From Priapulus caudatus (taxonomy: Eukaryota > Priapulida > Priapulimorpha > Priapulimorphida > Priapulidae): 21,791 nt of DNA. Shown piece after piece: positions 1 to 8,400 of the stretch. The position numbers and the translations under genes were made by a program. The stretch spans positions 21,881-43,671 of the forward strand of contig NW_014578394.1 of the NCBI RefSeq assembly GCF_000485595.1, given 5' to 3'. The first letter of the stretch is position 1. Each line of letters opens with the position of its first letter. Below the pieces are notes generated by a model. The model was given only the letters and a program-made list of their open reading frames with translations. It made no database searches and had not been told where the DNA came from.

Positions 1-265
1 AGACATGTGTCAATAGGTATCTAGAATTTTAGAAATGTAATCATCTGTAATTCACTTCTGCGCGCATATATTTGCTATATTGACTAATCGTGCGTCAATA
101 AACTCAATATTCACAGAGAGTATGAATTCAAGCCGGTACGGGAGATCATTTGCATAATATATCCTATAGACACATGTCTTAGCTATACTCTCTGTGAATA
201 TTGAGTTTATTAGTCAATATATTAGCAAATATATGCGTACCGTAATCTCCCTTACCGGCTTGAAT
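1..265. repeat. Interleaved inverted-repeat cluster
   Basis: Three inverted pairs are visible. Pair C is 1-17 with 163-179 (core agacatgtgtc, one mismatch in 17). Pair A is 63-123 with 185-237, about 50 bp with a few indels. Pair B is 126-146 with 245-265 (one mismatch in 21). The order is C A B C' A' B', each second copy being the reverse complement of its partner. A simple hairpin would read C A B B' A' C', so this is not one fold-back element. It may come from successive small inversions or overlapping insertions of short inverted-repeat elements. No coding potential is seen. The left edge is cut by the window start. Confidence 0.8.
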
Positions 266-353
266 ATTGACACCCCAATTCTAGTTGCACAGTAGACCGA
301 CCGACAGCTCGCTCCGACTCACCGCGCACGACTCGACAAAAACAACGGTACCC

Positions 354-469
354 ATGTGCCCGTCCTGCAACCAGATACGTCCCCAGGGAGCCCGCTGCCT
401 GTCACGGCCTGCCGCACATGCGGGCCGCGGTGCCCCGGTGGTTGCAAACGTGTAGACTGCACCCGGTAA
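354..469 (+). other. Short broken cysteine-rich reading frame
   Basis: An ATG at 354 opens a 33-codon frame beginning MCPSCNQIRPQGARC and stopping at 453-455. A second frame, 410-469, reads CRTCGPRCPGGCKRVDC and stops at 467-469. Joined by a frame change near 410 the two would give a string of CxxC-type pairs, as in small zinc-binding modules. The sequence around it (about 280-640) is richer in G+C and CpG than its neighbours. A GTAAAG that could act as a splice donor lies at 466. It could be a decayed exon, a transposon fragment or chance in GC-rich DNA. I do not recognise a family, and there is no support beyond the cysteine spacing. Confidence 0.2.
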
Positions 470-1010
470 AGTCGCCCTTCTCTCCAGCGAGTTTCCAATG
501 TGATTATACGTTGCGGCTAGACTGATTCTAGCAGTCCCTGGCTGCGGTCAGTCCTGATTCCTCAACAACTCACGGAGTCAGTCTAGACATCGGCGACCCG
601 ACGAGCCGTGCATCCATCGTGATTGCGTCTATGCTAGTTTGCGCTGCCGAACGATACATGTTGTTCTTCTATACACTGTCACCGATCGGGTTAAGAGGTA
701 CCATTGATTGATCCATCCATGGAGCTGTTCGAGATACTCTGCTGATATCTCAGATAAACAACATTTTTATATTCTCTTCGATGAATCCAATGTAATTATT
801 TTCTGAAAGTTCATTATGCATGCTGTGTATATAAAATACCGATATATCGATCACGTGATAGCTGGGGTGCGCTCGCAAAAAAAGTGATTAGGAACAATTA
901 CTAGGCTTAGAGCAAATTCTGGCACATATAAGTACCTAATTCTAAGGATAGAGTCGTAATAGAGAAACAAAATATGAAGGGGTAAACGATATTCTGTAAA
1001 ACTATATTCT
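470..1010. other. Anonymous sequence, no gene seen
   Basis: No reading frame, RNA gene or transposon end can be supported. The only structure is a short inverted pair around ctagactga (517-525) and tcagtctag (578-586). The stretch grades from GC-rich into AT-rich sequence at about 740. Confidence 0.6.
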
Positions 1011-1364
1011 CATCCACCAAACCATCTGTGGGGTCGGGGAAAACTTATACAATGTCCGTATCTCGCTTCGGTTGGCCATAAATTCCATTACTGTTCATCC
1101 GCGACCTCATATGACCTCCAGTGACCTCGGAGGTCGGATCCGACCTCATCCGCCCACCCATTTGTGGGGTCAATGGATATTTTTGTACATCATAACAGAA
1201 GTAGATAATATCAGAAGTAGATAATAGGATAATATCCTGATAATATGGAATTCCATATTATCTACTTCTGATCATAACGAACTCTCTATCTAGCTTCGTT
1301 TATCCACAAAGGATTGTTTTTGGCCTCCGATGACCTCATGTGACCTCCAGTGACATCTGAGGTC
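1011..1364. repeat. Diverged tandem duplication, second copy interrupted
   Basis: Copy A (1011-1135) and copy B (1147-1364) share, in order, a CATCC-CC-CAT-TGTGGGGTC start, a TACA block, ATCT-GCTTCG, and a 34 bp end GACCTCAT-TGACCTCCAGTGAC-TC-GAGGTC with about five mismatches. Copy B is longer mainly because a 75 bp inverted-repeat element plus its target duplication (1189-1277) sits inside it; copy A has no such insert at the matching place. Removing the insert leaves about 130 bp per copy. Both copies carry several TGACCT/AGGTCA hexamers. Confidence 0.7.
1196..1270. mobile_element. 75 bp MITE with perfect 16 bp TIRs
   Basis: The element begins CAGAAGTAGATAATAT and ends with its exact reverse complement. 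It is flanked by ATCATAA at 1189-1195 and 1271-1277. A C follows on both sides, so the duplication could be read as 8 bp (ATCATAAC) if the terminal C is assigned to the target. A second copy of the terminal sequence starts at 1212, so the left end is doubled. The centre contains two further small palindromes, aggataatatcct and tatggaattccata. It has no coding capacity. CAG ends with 7-8 bp duplications fit a hAT-like non-autonomous element by known family traits. The tandem neighbour at 1011-1135 serves as a paralogous empty site. Confidence 0.75.
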
Positions 1365-1618
1365 AACGGTACCTATCACACGACAGTCCCTCTGGTCAGG
1401 TTACCACTGTGGACCAATTTTCAGCCCCCAGGTACCAACCGGTCAGTCGCCTATAGCCGCACAAACAACAGCCTTTAGACGAACAGACGAACATTCATCG
1501 GAATATTTGCACTATCAGTTTTTCTGTAGAAGATCTATAATAAGGACATATGACAGCAATAATATATAGTAAACTTCAATCAATATAATTCTAGGTATGT
1601 AGGTATGTATATAAATAT
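1365..1618. other. Anonymous sequence, no gene seen
   Basis: Mixed sequence grading into AT-rich DNA. No feature can be supported. Confidence 0.6.
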
Positions 1619-1626
1619 ATATATAT

Positions 1627-1665
1627 CAGGAGTAGAACGATATCTATCTATAGATATATATCCTG
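1627..1665. mobile_element. 39 bp micro-palindrome, CAGGA ends
   Basis: Starts CAGGAGTAG and ends ATATATCCTG; the inner part around tatctatctatagata is also self-complementary. ATATATAT lies on both sides (1619-1626 and 1666-1673), which would be an 8 bp duplication but is weak evidence in such AT-rich sequence. It has the same length and the same CAGGAG start as the palindrome at 4673-4711. Confidence 0.45.
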
Positions 1666-1677
1666 ATATATATGTAT

Positions 1678-1715
1678 CAAGAGTACATAATAGAGATGTC
1701 TATTGTGTACTCTTG
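1678..1715. mobile_element. 38 bp micro-palindrome with 8 bp duplication
   Basis: The arms CAAGAGTACATAATAG and its reverse complement match with one mismatch around a six-base loop. ATATGTAT flanks both sides exactly (1670-1677 and 1716-1723). It is far too small to code for anything. Its ends resemble those of the other palindromes at 1196, 1627, 1737 and 4673 (CA, purine, purine, AG, pyrimidine). It is either a minimal non-autonomous transposon or a local fold-back. Confidence 0.55.
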
Positions 1716-1736
1716 ATATGTATATATGTATTCTAT

Positions 1737-1854
1737 CAAGAGCTAATAAATACGTATAGGTATTTATACCTATATTATATATTTTATAATTATACCTATA
1801 TTTATACCTAAATACCTATAGGTATAAATACCCATAGGTATTTATTAGCTCTTA
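1737..1854. mobile_element. 118 bp palindrome with 7 bp duplication
   Basis: Begins CAAGAGCTAATAAATAC and ends GTATTTATTAGCTCTTA; the terminal base of the right end differs from the left complement. The interior is made of cctataggtattt-type repeats that also pair with each other, so nearly the whole element folds. ATTCTAT flanks it at 1730-1736 and 1855-1861. It lies 21 bp after the previous palindrome. Confidence 0.55.
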
Positions 1855-1861
1855 ATTCTAT

Positions 1862-2071
1862 GTATATCTATATATATAAAGTTGTTCAGCCGAATTTGTG
1901 TGTTCTCGCATAACTAGAAAACTCCGAAGCATAGAGGAAAACTAAATATATTTTCAGAATCAGCACGTCCGGGAAGTTAAAAAGTTTATGAAAATTATAT
2001 TCATCAATAGATGGCGTACAGATTAACATTATACATCACATACGTGTCAATCCATGGTGTATAACTATAAC
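1862..2071. other. Anonymous AT-rich spacer
   Basis: No reading frame, repeat or regulatory element can be supported between the last palindrome and the tRNA-like relic. Confidence 0.6.
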
Positions 2072-2143
2072 GGCCCAGTAGGCGAATGGATAAAGCATCG
2101 CACTCCTAAACCATTGATTCTGGGTACGAATCCCACCTCGGGA
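2072..2143 (+). pseudogene. tRNA-Arg(CCT)-like relic or SINE head
   Basis: A 72 nt segment lines up with the animal tRNA-Arg(CCT) pattern. It has the A-box-like TAGGCGAATGG, the D-loop string AATGGATAA, an anticodon loop CTCCTAA with CCT, and the B-box-like GGTACGAATCC, one base off GGTTCGANTCC. The T stem mostly pairs (TGGG with CCCA). The acceptor stem has about three mismatches and the anticodon stem is largely broken, so it cannot be a working tRNA. It could be a decayed tRNA gene or the polymerase III head of a tRNA-derived SINE; the 270 bp downstream shows no obvious A-rich tail. Confidence 0.6.
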
Positions 2144-2414
2144 AATTCTTTGTTTCTTTACTTTTGGACTGTTTAGTATGTACTTCTGCCGTATTCACCA
2201 TTAGTTTCAACATTTAAATTTTTTTACCACATTTAAACGTTTAGTAAAAATCCAGAATAAACTATTGTAGATGATAATGATAGCGCAAACTGACGGGAAC
2301 ATTTCACGGAAGCCTATGTAGGTTACATATCAAATATGATATTTTCTATATAATTTTATTTTGACTTTTTTATTTTAATGACTTATCTTTTGATTTCTTA
2401 TTATTTTTTACTGT
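2144..2414. other. AT-rich spacer, no gene seen
   Basis: Sequence after the tRNA-like relic. It could be the body of a SINE but has no recognisable tail or duplication. Nothing else is supported. Confidence 0.5.
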
Positions 2415-2660
2415 TGGAATGGGATGGGATGGGATGGGATGGCATGTGATGAGATGGGATGGCATGGCATGGGATGGGATGGGATGGGATGCGGTGCGAT
2501 GGGATGGCATGGCATGGCATGGCCTGGGATGCGATGAGATGACATGCGATGGGATGGGATGGGATATGGGATGGGATGGGGTGCGGTGCGATGGGATGGG
2601 ATGGCATGGCATGGGATGCGATGGATGGATGGATGCATGGATGGATGCATGGATAGATAG
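2415..2660. repeat. Pentanucleotide array (ATGGG/ATGGC/ATGCG)
   Basis: About 45 imperfect 5 bp units of type ATGGG, ATGGC and ATGCG, passing at the right end into ATGG and ATGC tetramers (ggatggatggatgcatgg) and gatagatag. The plus strand is strongly G-rich. Four regular GGG runs with two-base loops occur at 2421-2438 and again at 2471-2488. The array reads open in several frames only because the unit has no stop codon. Confidence 0.95.
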
Positions 2661-2789
2661 GTAGTTAGATTTTTTGGGGTATTTTCCTTTCAACCAAGCG
2701 ATTACCAACTGAGTAACGCCACTGATTTCCACGGACAACGCCGGGTATCCCGCTAGTAATTTTATATAGAAGTTCAGGCTAATATAAAC

Positions 2790-3262
2790 TTGATTATAAA
2801 ACGCGCCCCCCTCCTCCACACTGAGCGCAGGCGTTTGCGTAAATGATGTGAGAGAGAAACGCGTCTATGCTTGCGCAAAAGAGCAACGATCTGTCCTTTC
2901 CGACAACGCGGGCAGTTATAATATGTTGTACGCCACACTCAGCCGTGGGGGGCGGGGGGAGTATCGCGACGGTGCGATTAGAGGAACCCGTGCTCCAACA
3001 CAAATCAAACACCAAGGCGCCCATCTACGCGCAACCTGTAACAACTGCGGGCCATGCCCGCCGGCAGATTGTTCGCTGTGTGATTTGCACACGCAAACGT
3101 AGTAGTACCCTAGCAGAGCCGTCACGGAGTCGCACAAAGAACAGTGTACTGTGGCTGTGCTACGCAGAAAGTGGAACGCTCGTAGTGAGCGACAAACAAG
3201 ACCTTGCTTGGAATAGGACTTGGTATATATACTGTGCTGAACTCGGTATAGTGTGATCTGCA
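2790..3262. other. CpG-rich stretch, no supported gene
   Basis: Higher in G+C and CpG than its neighbours. Short frames overlap here on both strands (up to about 129 codons) but none shows a domain, a codon pattern or a believable gene structure. A TATATATA lies near 3223. The stretch could be a CpG-island-like regulatory region or a decayed exon; the sequence does not decide. Confidence 0.3.
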
Positions 3263-3425
3263 TGTAATTTCACCGACATCTATAAATAACACCTAATTAA
3301 GCTTGCAAGTGTGGATAGAGTTGGCGCGCAGTCTTCGCCCTAAGGAATACGGTAAGGCGCAGAATGTGTATTTTTGTTAATAAGTACATATATATATATA
3401 TATATATGTATACTGTCTTTGTAAT

Positions 3426-3963
3426 ATCTCTATCACAGGCACTTGGAACGTCTCAATAAAAAAAGAAGGTAACTAAATATAAGCACGAAATGTATTTACT
3501 ACCAAAGTCTTACTCACTCTATGTCGCCTATGATCACCTGTAAATGCCGGTCAAATGCTCATCTGCAACACACAAGTACACCGCACGCCCGCGCTGTGCA
3601 CAAACAACATGAATAAGAGATCGAGGCACATAATATATATACGCGCACATAATATACGCGCACATAATATACATGAATATATCTTGTACATGAATAATGT
3701 ACATGAATATGATACATGAATATCGTGAGAGAGCGCACATAATAATTAATATACATGAATAACTCTCTTGTTCATGTTGTTTGTGCACAGCGCGGGCGTG
3801 GGGTGTACTTGTGTGTTGCAGATGAGCATTTGACCGGCATTTACAGGTGATTATAGGCGAAATAGAGTAGAGAAATATTAAGACTTTGGTAGTAAATACA
3901 TTTCGTTCAATATTTACCATTATTTTTTTTTATTGAGACGTTTCACGTGCCTGTGATCTCTAT
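3426..3963. repeat. 8 bp target duplication pair (ATCTCTAT)
   Basis: ATCTCTAT occurs at 3426-3433 and 3956-3963, directly abutting the two ends of the fold-back element between them. An exact 8 bp match at exactly those places is what a transposition event leaves. Confidence 0.8.
3434..3955. mobile_element. 522 bp fold-back (hAT-like) element
   Basis: The ends are CACAGGCAC and GTGCCTGTG, perfectly complementary. Complementarity then runs inward for roughly 180 bp per arm with scattered mismatches and small indels: the left arm is about 3434-3614 and the right arm about 3775-3955. Landmarks shared in inverted order are aacgtctcaataaaaaa, cgaaatgtatttactacc, ggtcaaatgctcatctg, caagtaca and gtgcacaaacaacatgaa. 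The centre (3615-3774) is AT-rich with repeated tacatgaata units. An exact 8 bp duplication flanks the ends. No transposase is encoded; minus-strand frames here are arm artefacts. An 8 bp duplication suggests hAT or a related superfamily as the source of the transposase. Confidence 0.85.
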
Positions 3964-4094
3964 GGCAAAACCAATTAATGCACGCAGAAGATGATTGCGC
4001 CATATATTAGTTTTATCGAACATAGCCAATGGTTGCATGATATAGCGGAAGGTTCATAATAGTTAATACACTAGAATATAAAATGTTAGAATAT
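3964..4094. other. Anonymous AT-rich sequence
   Basis: No feature supported. Confidence 0.6.
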
Positions 4095-4201
4095 ACGTGT
4101 GTACGTGTGTGTGTGAGCGCGCGTGTGCGCGTTCGTGTGCGTGCGAGTACGAGTGCATGTGCGCGTGCGTTTGCGTTTGCGTGTGCGTGTGCGTGTGTGT
4201 T
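4095..4201. repeat. GT/GC-rich microsatellite
   Basis: Alternating purine-pyrimidine tract of GTGTGC, GCGTGC and GTTTGC units. Confidence 0.9.
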
Positions 4202-4672
4202 ATAATAATTTAATATTGTGGGGAATTGACGTTGAAACTGCATTTACGTGGAACTATTACTTATAGTAGGCGAAAGAGAATAGATACACATTGAGCCTTT
4301 GGCAGTAAGTATGTACATGCCGTATTTATTTGTCATTGAAACTGTCCACTAGTCTACGCCTCCTTTATGTACGCATATCAAATGTGAACATATGTTGCTC
4401 AATCGGGGCGGCAGATCTATGACGAATTGTTTAGAGACGTCGGAAATATGATAGCCGAAAATCGATATAGTTGTGTACTGGCACTGCATCTGTAGAAATC
4501 TGAGTGCGTGTCCCTCATTATTGTTTTCTTTTCAATTTCAATATGTACGCGTACAAAGCGTTAGCATAGTCATGATTATTGCAGGATTGTCAATTGAAGA
4601 TTAATTATGCAAATGCGAAAGCGAAGTTGCATCGCCGTAGATATCGTACCTATAGCTGTATGTATGTAGCAT
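4202..4672. other. Anonymous sequence, no gene seen
   Basis: No reading frame, RNA gene or repeat can be supported. Confidence 0.6.
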
Positions 4673-4711
4673 CAGGAGCAAATAATCACGAATTGTGATC
4701 ATTTACTCCTG
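4673..4711. mobile_element. 39 bp micro-palindrome
   Basis: Arms CAGGAGCAAATAATCAC and its complement match at 15 of 17 positions around a GAATT loop. GCAT lies on both sides (4669-4672 and 4712-4715), shorter than the 7-8 bp duplications of the similar palindromes upstream. Length and the CAGGAG start equal those of 1627-1665. A lone CTCCTG end-like motif also occurs near 5000. Confidence 0.5.
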
Positions 4712-5235
4712 GCATCAAATTCACTGCTATTTGTAATAACGTTCATGGTTATATCCGATAATGCTACGGTCTAATACCCGGTAATGCTCTGCGTAGGTAG
4801 CCGGTAGGCTTGATGTCGTACACTTATAGAGCATTTATTTATCAAAGGAATCAGGGAATCAGATGAAGTGCGTACAGTGTCCGCAATCACCACTATCTCC
4901 GAAACTAGGATAGAGCGAAAGACAATGAAAACTAGAGAGAGAGAGCGAGCGACAGAGAGAGGGGTAGATAGAGATCAAGAACGTATAATATCATTATAAA
5001 CTCCTGATAAAATCCGAGCGCATGTAACAGAACACAGCGATCCATGTGGGTTTCGAAGCGATACGTTGCACGCGCAGGCACAGGGTAGACTAGGGGCTAT
5101 GTATATTTGTGTTCCCTGATCGATGCAAAGTCCAGAGAAATGCATATATAAACACATCTGATAAGAGATAGCCGAGTACTGAATCCGTATATGTATACAT
5201 ATTACATGCACTGAAACGACGAAAGGACGACGACA
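4712..5235. other. Spacer before the satellite
   Basis: Anonymous sequence with a GA-rich tract at about 4932-4965. The last 20 bp (gacgacgacatgcacttgat and onward) grade into degenerate first monomers of the satellite. No gene is supported. Confidence 0.6.
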
Positions 5236-5455
5236 TGCACTTGATGCAAGACGACATGAATGAGATGAGAGAGATGACATGCACGAGATGAGAGAAATGA
5301 CATACACGAGATGAGAGAGATGACATGCACGAGATGAGAGAGATGACATACACGAGGTGAGAGAGATGACATGCACGAGATGAGAGAGATGACATACACG
5401 AGGTGAGAGAGATTACATGCACGAGATGCATGAGATGAGAGAGATGACATGCACG

Positions 5456-8400
5456 AGGTGACGAGAGATGACATGCACGAGATAAGAGAGATGACATGCA
5501 CGAGATGGAGAGAGATGACCATCGCCGCGAGATAAGAGAGATGAGCATGCATGAGATGAGAGAGATGACATACACGAAGATGAGAGAGATGAGAGAGATG
5601 ACATGCACGAGATGAGAGAGATGACAATGCACGAGATGCACGAGATGAAGAATAGATGAACATGCAACGAGATGGAGAGATGGAACGATGCACGAGATGA
5701 GAAGAGATACATGGCACGAGATGAGAGAGATGACACATGCACGAGATAAGAGAGATGACAATAGCTGAGATGAGAGAAGATGACATACACGCGATGAGAG
5801 AGATGACATGCACCGAGATGAGTAGAGATGAGCATGCCGAATGAGAAGAGATGACATGCACGCGAGAGAGAGATGACAATGCCGCCACGCGATGAGAGAG
5901 ATGACATGCACGGCGATGAGAGAGATGACACTGCCACGAGATGAGAGAGAATGACATGCAGCGAGATGAGAGAGAATGACATGCACGCGATTGAGAGAGA
6001 TGACATGTCAGCGCAATGAGAGAGATGACATGCACGAGGTGAGAGAGATGAACATGGCACGAGATGCAACGAGATGAGAGAGATGACATGCCACGAGATG
6101 AAGAGAGATGATCATGGTCACGAGATGGAGTAGAGATGAAGAGGATGACATGCACGCGATGAAGCAGAGATGACATGCACGGCGATGCAGAGAGATGACA
6201 TGCACGCGAAATGAAGAGATGACATCATGAGATGAGAGAGATGACATGCAGCGAGTCTGAGAGAGATGACATGCACGAAGATGAGAGAGATGACATTGCA
6301 CGAGGTTGAGAGAGGATGACATGCACGAGATGCACGAGCATGAGAGAGATGACATGAACGAGATCGAAGAGAGAATGAACATGCACGCGATGAAGCAGAG
6401 ATGACATACACGAGATGAGATAGATGACATGAACGAGATGAGAGAGATGACATGCACGAGATGATACAAGAAGAGTATGACAATGGCACGAGATTAAGAG
6501 AGATTGACATGCATGAGATGAGAGACGATGACATACCGAGATGAGAGAGATGAAGAGAGATGACAGCAGCGAGATGAGACGAGATGAGCATGCAGCGAGA
6601 TGAGAGAGAGACATAGCACGCGAACTGAGAGAGATGACTATGGCACGAGATTGAGAGATAATGACAATACACGCGATGAGAGAGATGACAATACCGAGAA
6701 TGAGAGAGATGGACATACACGAGATGAAGAGAGATGAGAGAGATGACATGCAGCGATGAATAAGAGAGATACATGCACTCCGGGTGGTAGCGACCGAGAT
6801 GAGAGAGATGACATACACGGCGATGAGAGAGATTACATTGGCAGCGACACGTGGGTGACATACACGAGATGAGAGAGAGACATGACATTGCACGAGATAA
6901 GAGCATGCACCATACCACGCCTCCTCAGGTGAGAGAGGATTAGCCATGCACGAGATGCATGAGATGAGAGAGATGACATTACACGAAGCATGAGAGAGAT
7001 GACATACACAGGTGAGAGAGATTACATGCACGCGAGATGCACGAGGGTGAGAGAGCTGACATCGCCACGAGGTGAGGAGAGATGACACCTGCCACAGATA
7101 AGAGAGACTGATACATAGCACCCCCTCAGATGCAGAGAGATGACCATGCGCCGAGATCACAGAGAGAGAATCATGAGATGAGGAGAGAGTGACATACCCC
7201 GAGACTGAGAGAGATGAGAGAGATGACATGCCACCCCGAGATGAGAGACGATGACATGCCAGCGGAGATGCCACCGAGATTGGAGATAGTACATGAACGA
7301 GATGAGAGAGATGACTGCACCGAGATGAGAAGAGATGACATGCACCGAGATGAGAGAGATGACATGCACCGAGGGAGCATAGAGAGAATGCATGCATGAG
7401 ATGAGAGCGATGACATACACCGCGCCGCCCGCGCCCCGCCCCGCCAGGCGCCCGCCGCCCCCGGCGATGAGAGAGATGGACATGCAGATGAAGAGATGAG
7501 CATGCACCGAGATGAAGAGAGATGACATGCACGCGATGAGAGAGACTGAAGCATCACCCGCCCGATGACGCGAGATGAATGCACGCGTGAGAGAGATGAC
7601 ATGCACCGAGATGAGAGAGATGACCATGCACGCTGGATGAGAGAGATACAATGCACCGCGATGAGAAGAGATGACATGCACGCGATGAGAGAGATGACAC
7701 ATCACCGAGGTGAGAGAGATGACAATGGCACGACGATGCAGCGAGATGAGAGAGATGACATGCACGAGATGAGAGAGATGACATGCAGCGGCACGACTGC
7801 AAGAAGAGATGACATGCACCCCGCGATGAGAGAGATGACATGCACGAGGTGAGAGAGATCACATGCACAGAGATGAGAGAGGATGAACATCGCACCCGAT
7901 GAAGAGGAGATGACCATGCACCGAGGTGAGAGAGATACATCACCGAGGTGAGAGCAGATGACATGGCACGAGATGAGAGAGTGAATGCACGAGGTGAGAC
8001 GAGATGACATGCACGTGACGATGCGAGCAGATGACATGCACGCCGATGAGAGAGATGACAGCACCCCGCCGATAGAGAGTGACCATGCACCGCGCTGACG
8101 AGAGATGACATTGCACGAGGAGAGCGAGAGATGACATGCACCGCAGGTGAGAGAGATGACATGCACGAGATGAGAGCAGAATGACGTGCACCGAGATGAG
8201 AGAAGATGACATGCACGCGGACATGAGAGAGATGAACATGCCAGGCGAGGTGAGAGAGATGACATGCACCGAGATGAGAAGAGATCGACATCGCACGATG
8301 ATAAGAGAGATGACATGTGGCAGCCATGAGAGGAGATGACATGGCACGAGATGAGAGACGATGACATGCCGGATCCACCGGATGAGATAGATGACATGAA

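Noticed and set aside
2370-2819. 149-codon frame rich in HP/SH repeats
   Set aside because: It runs through the pentanucleotide array, which is open in several frames on both strands.
3215-3250. Core promoter around TATATATA at about 3223
   Set aside because: No transcript, downstream gene or initiator can be supported; TA runs are common here.
3534-3920. 128-codon minus-strand frame
   Set aside because: It lies inside the arms and loop of the fold-back element and reads through inverted copies of the same sequence.
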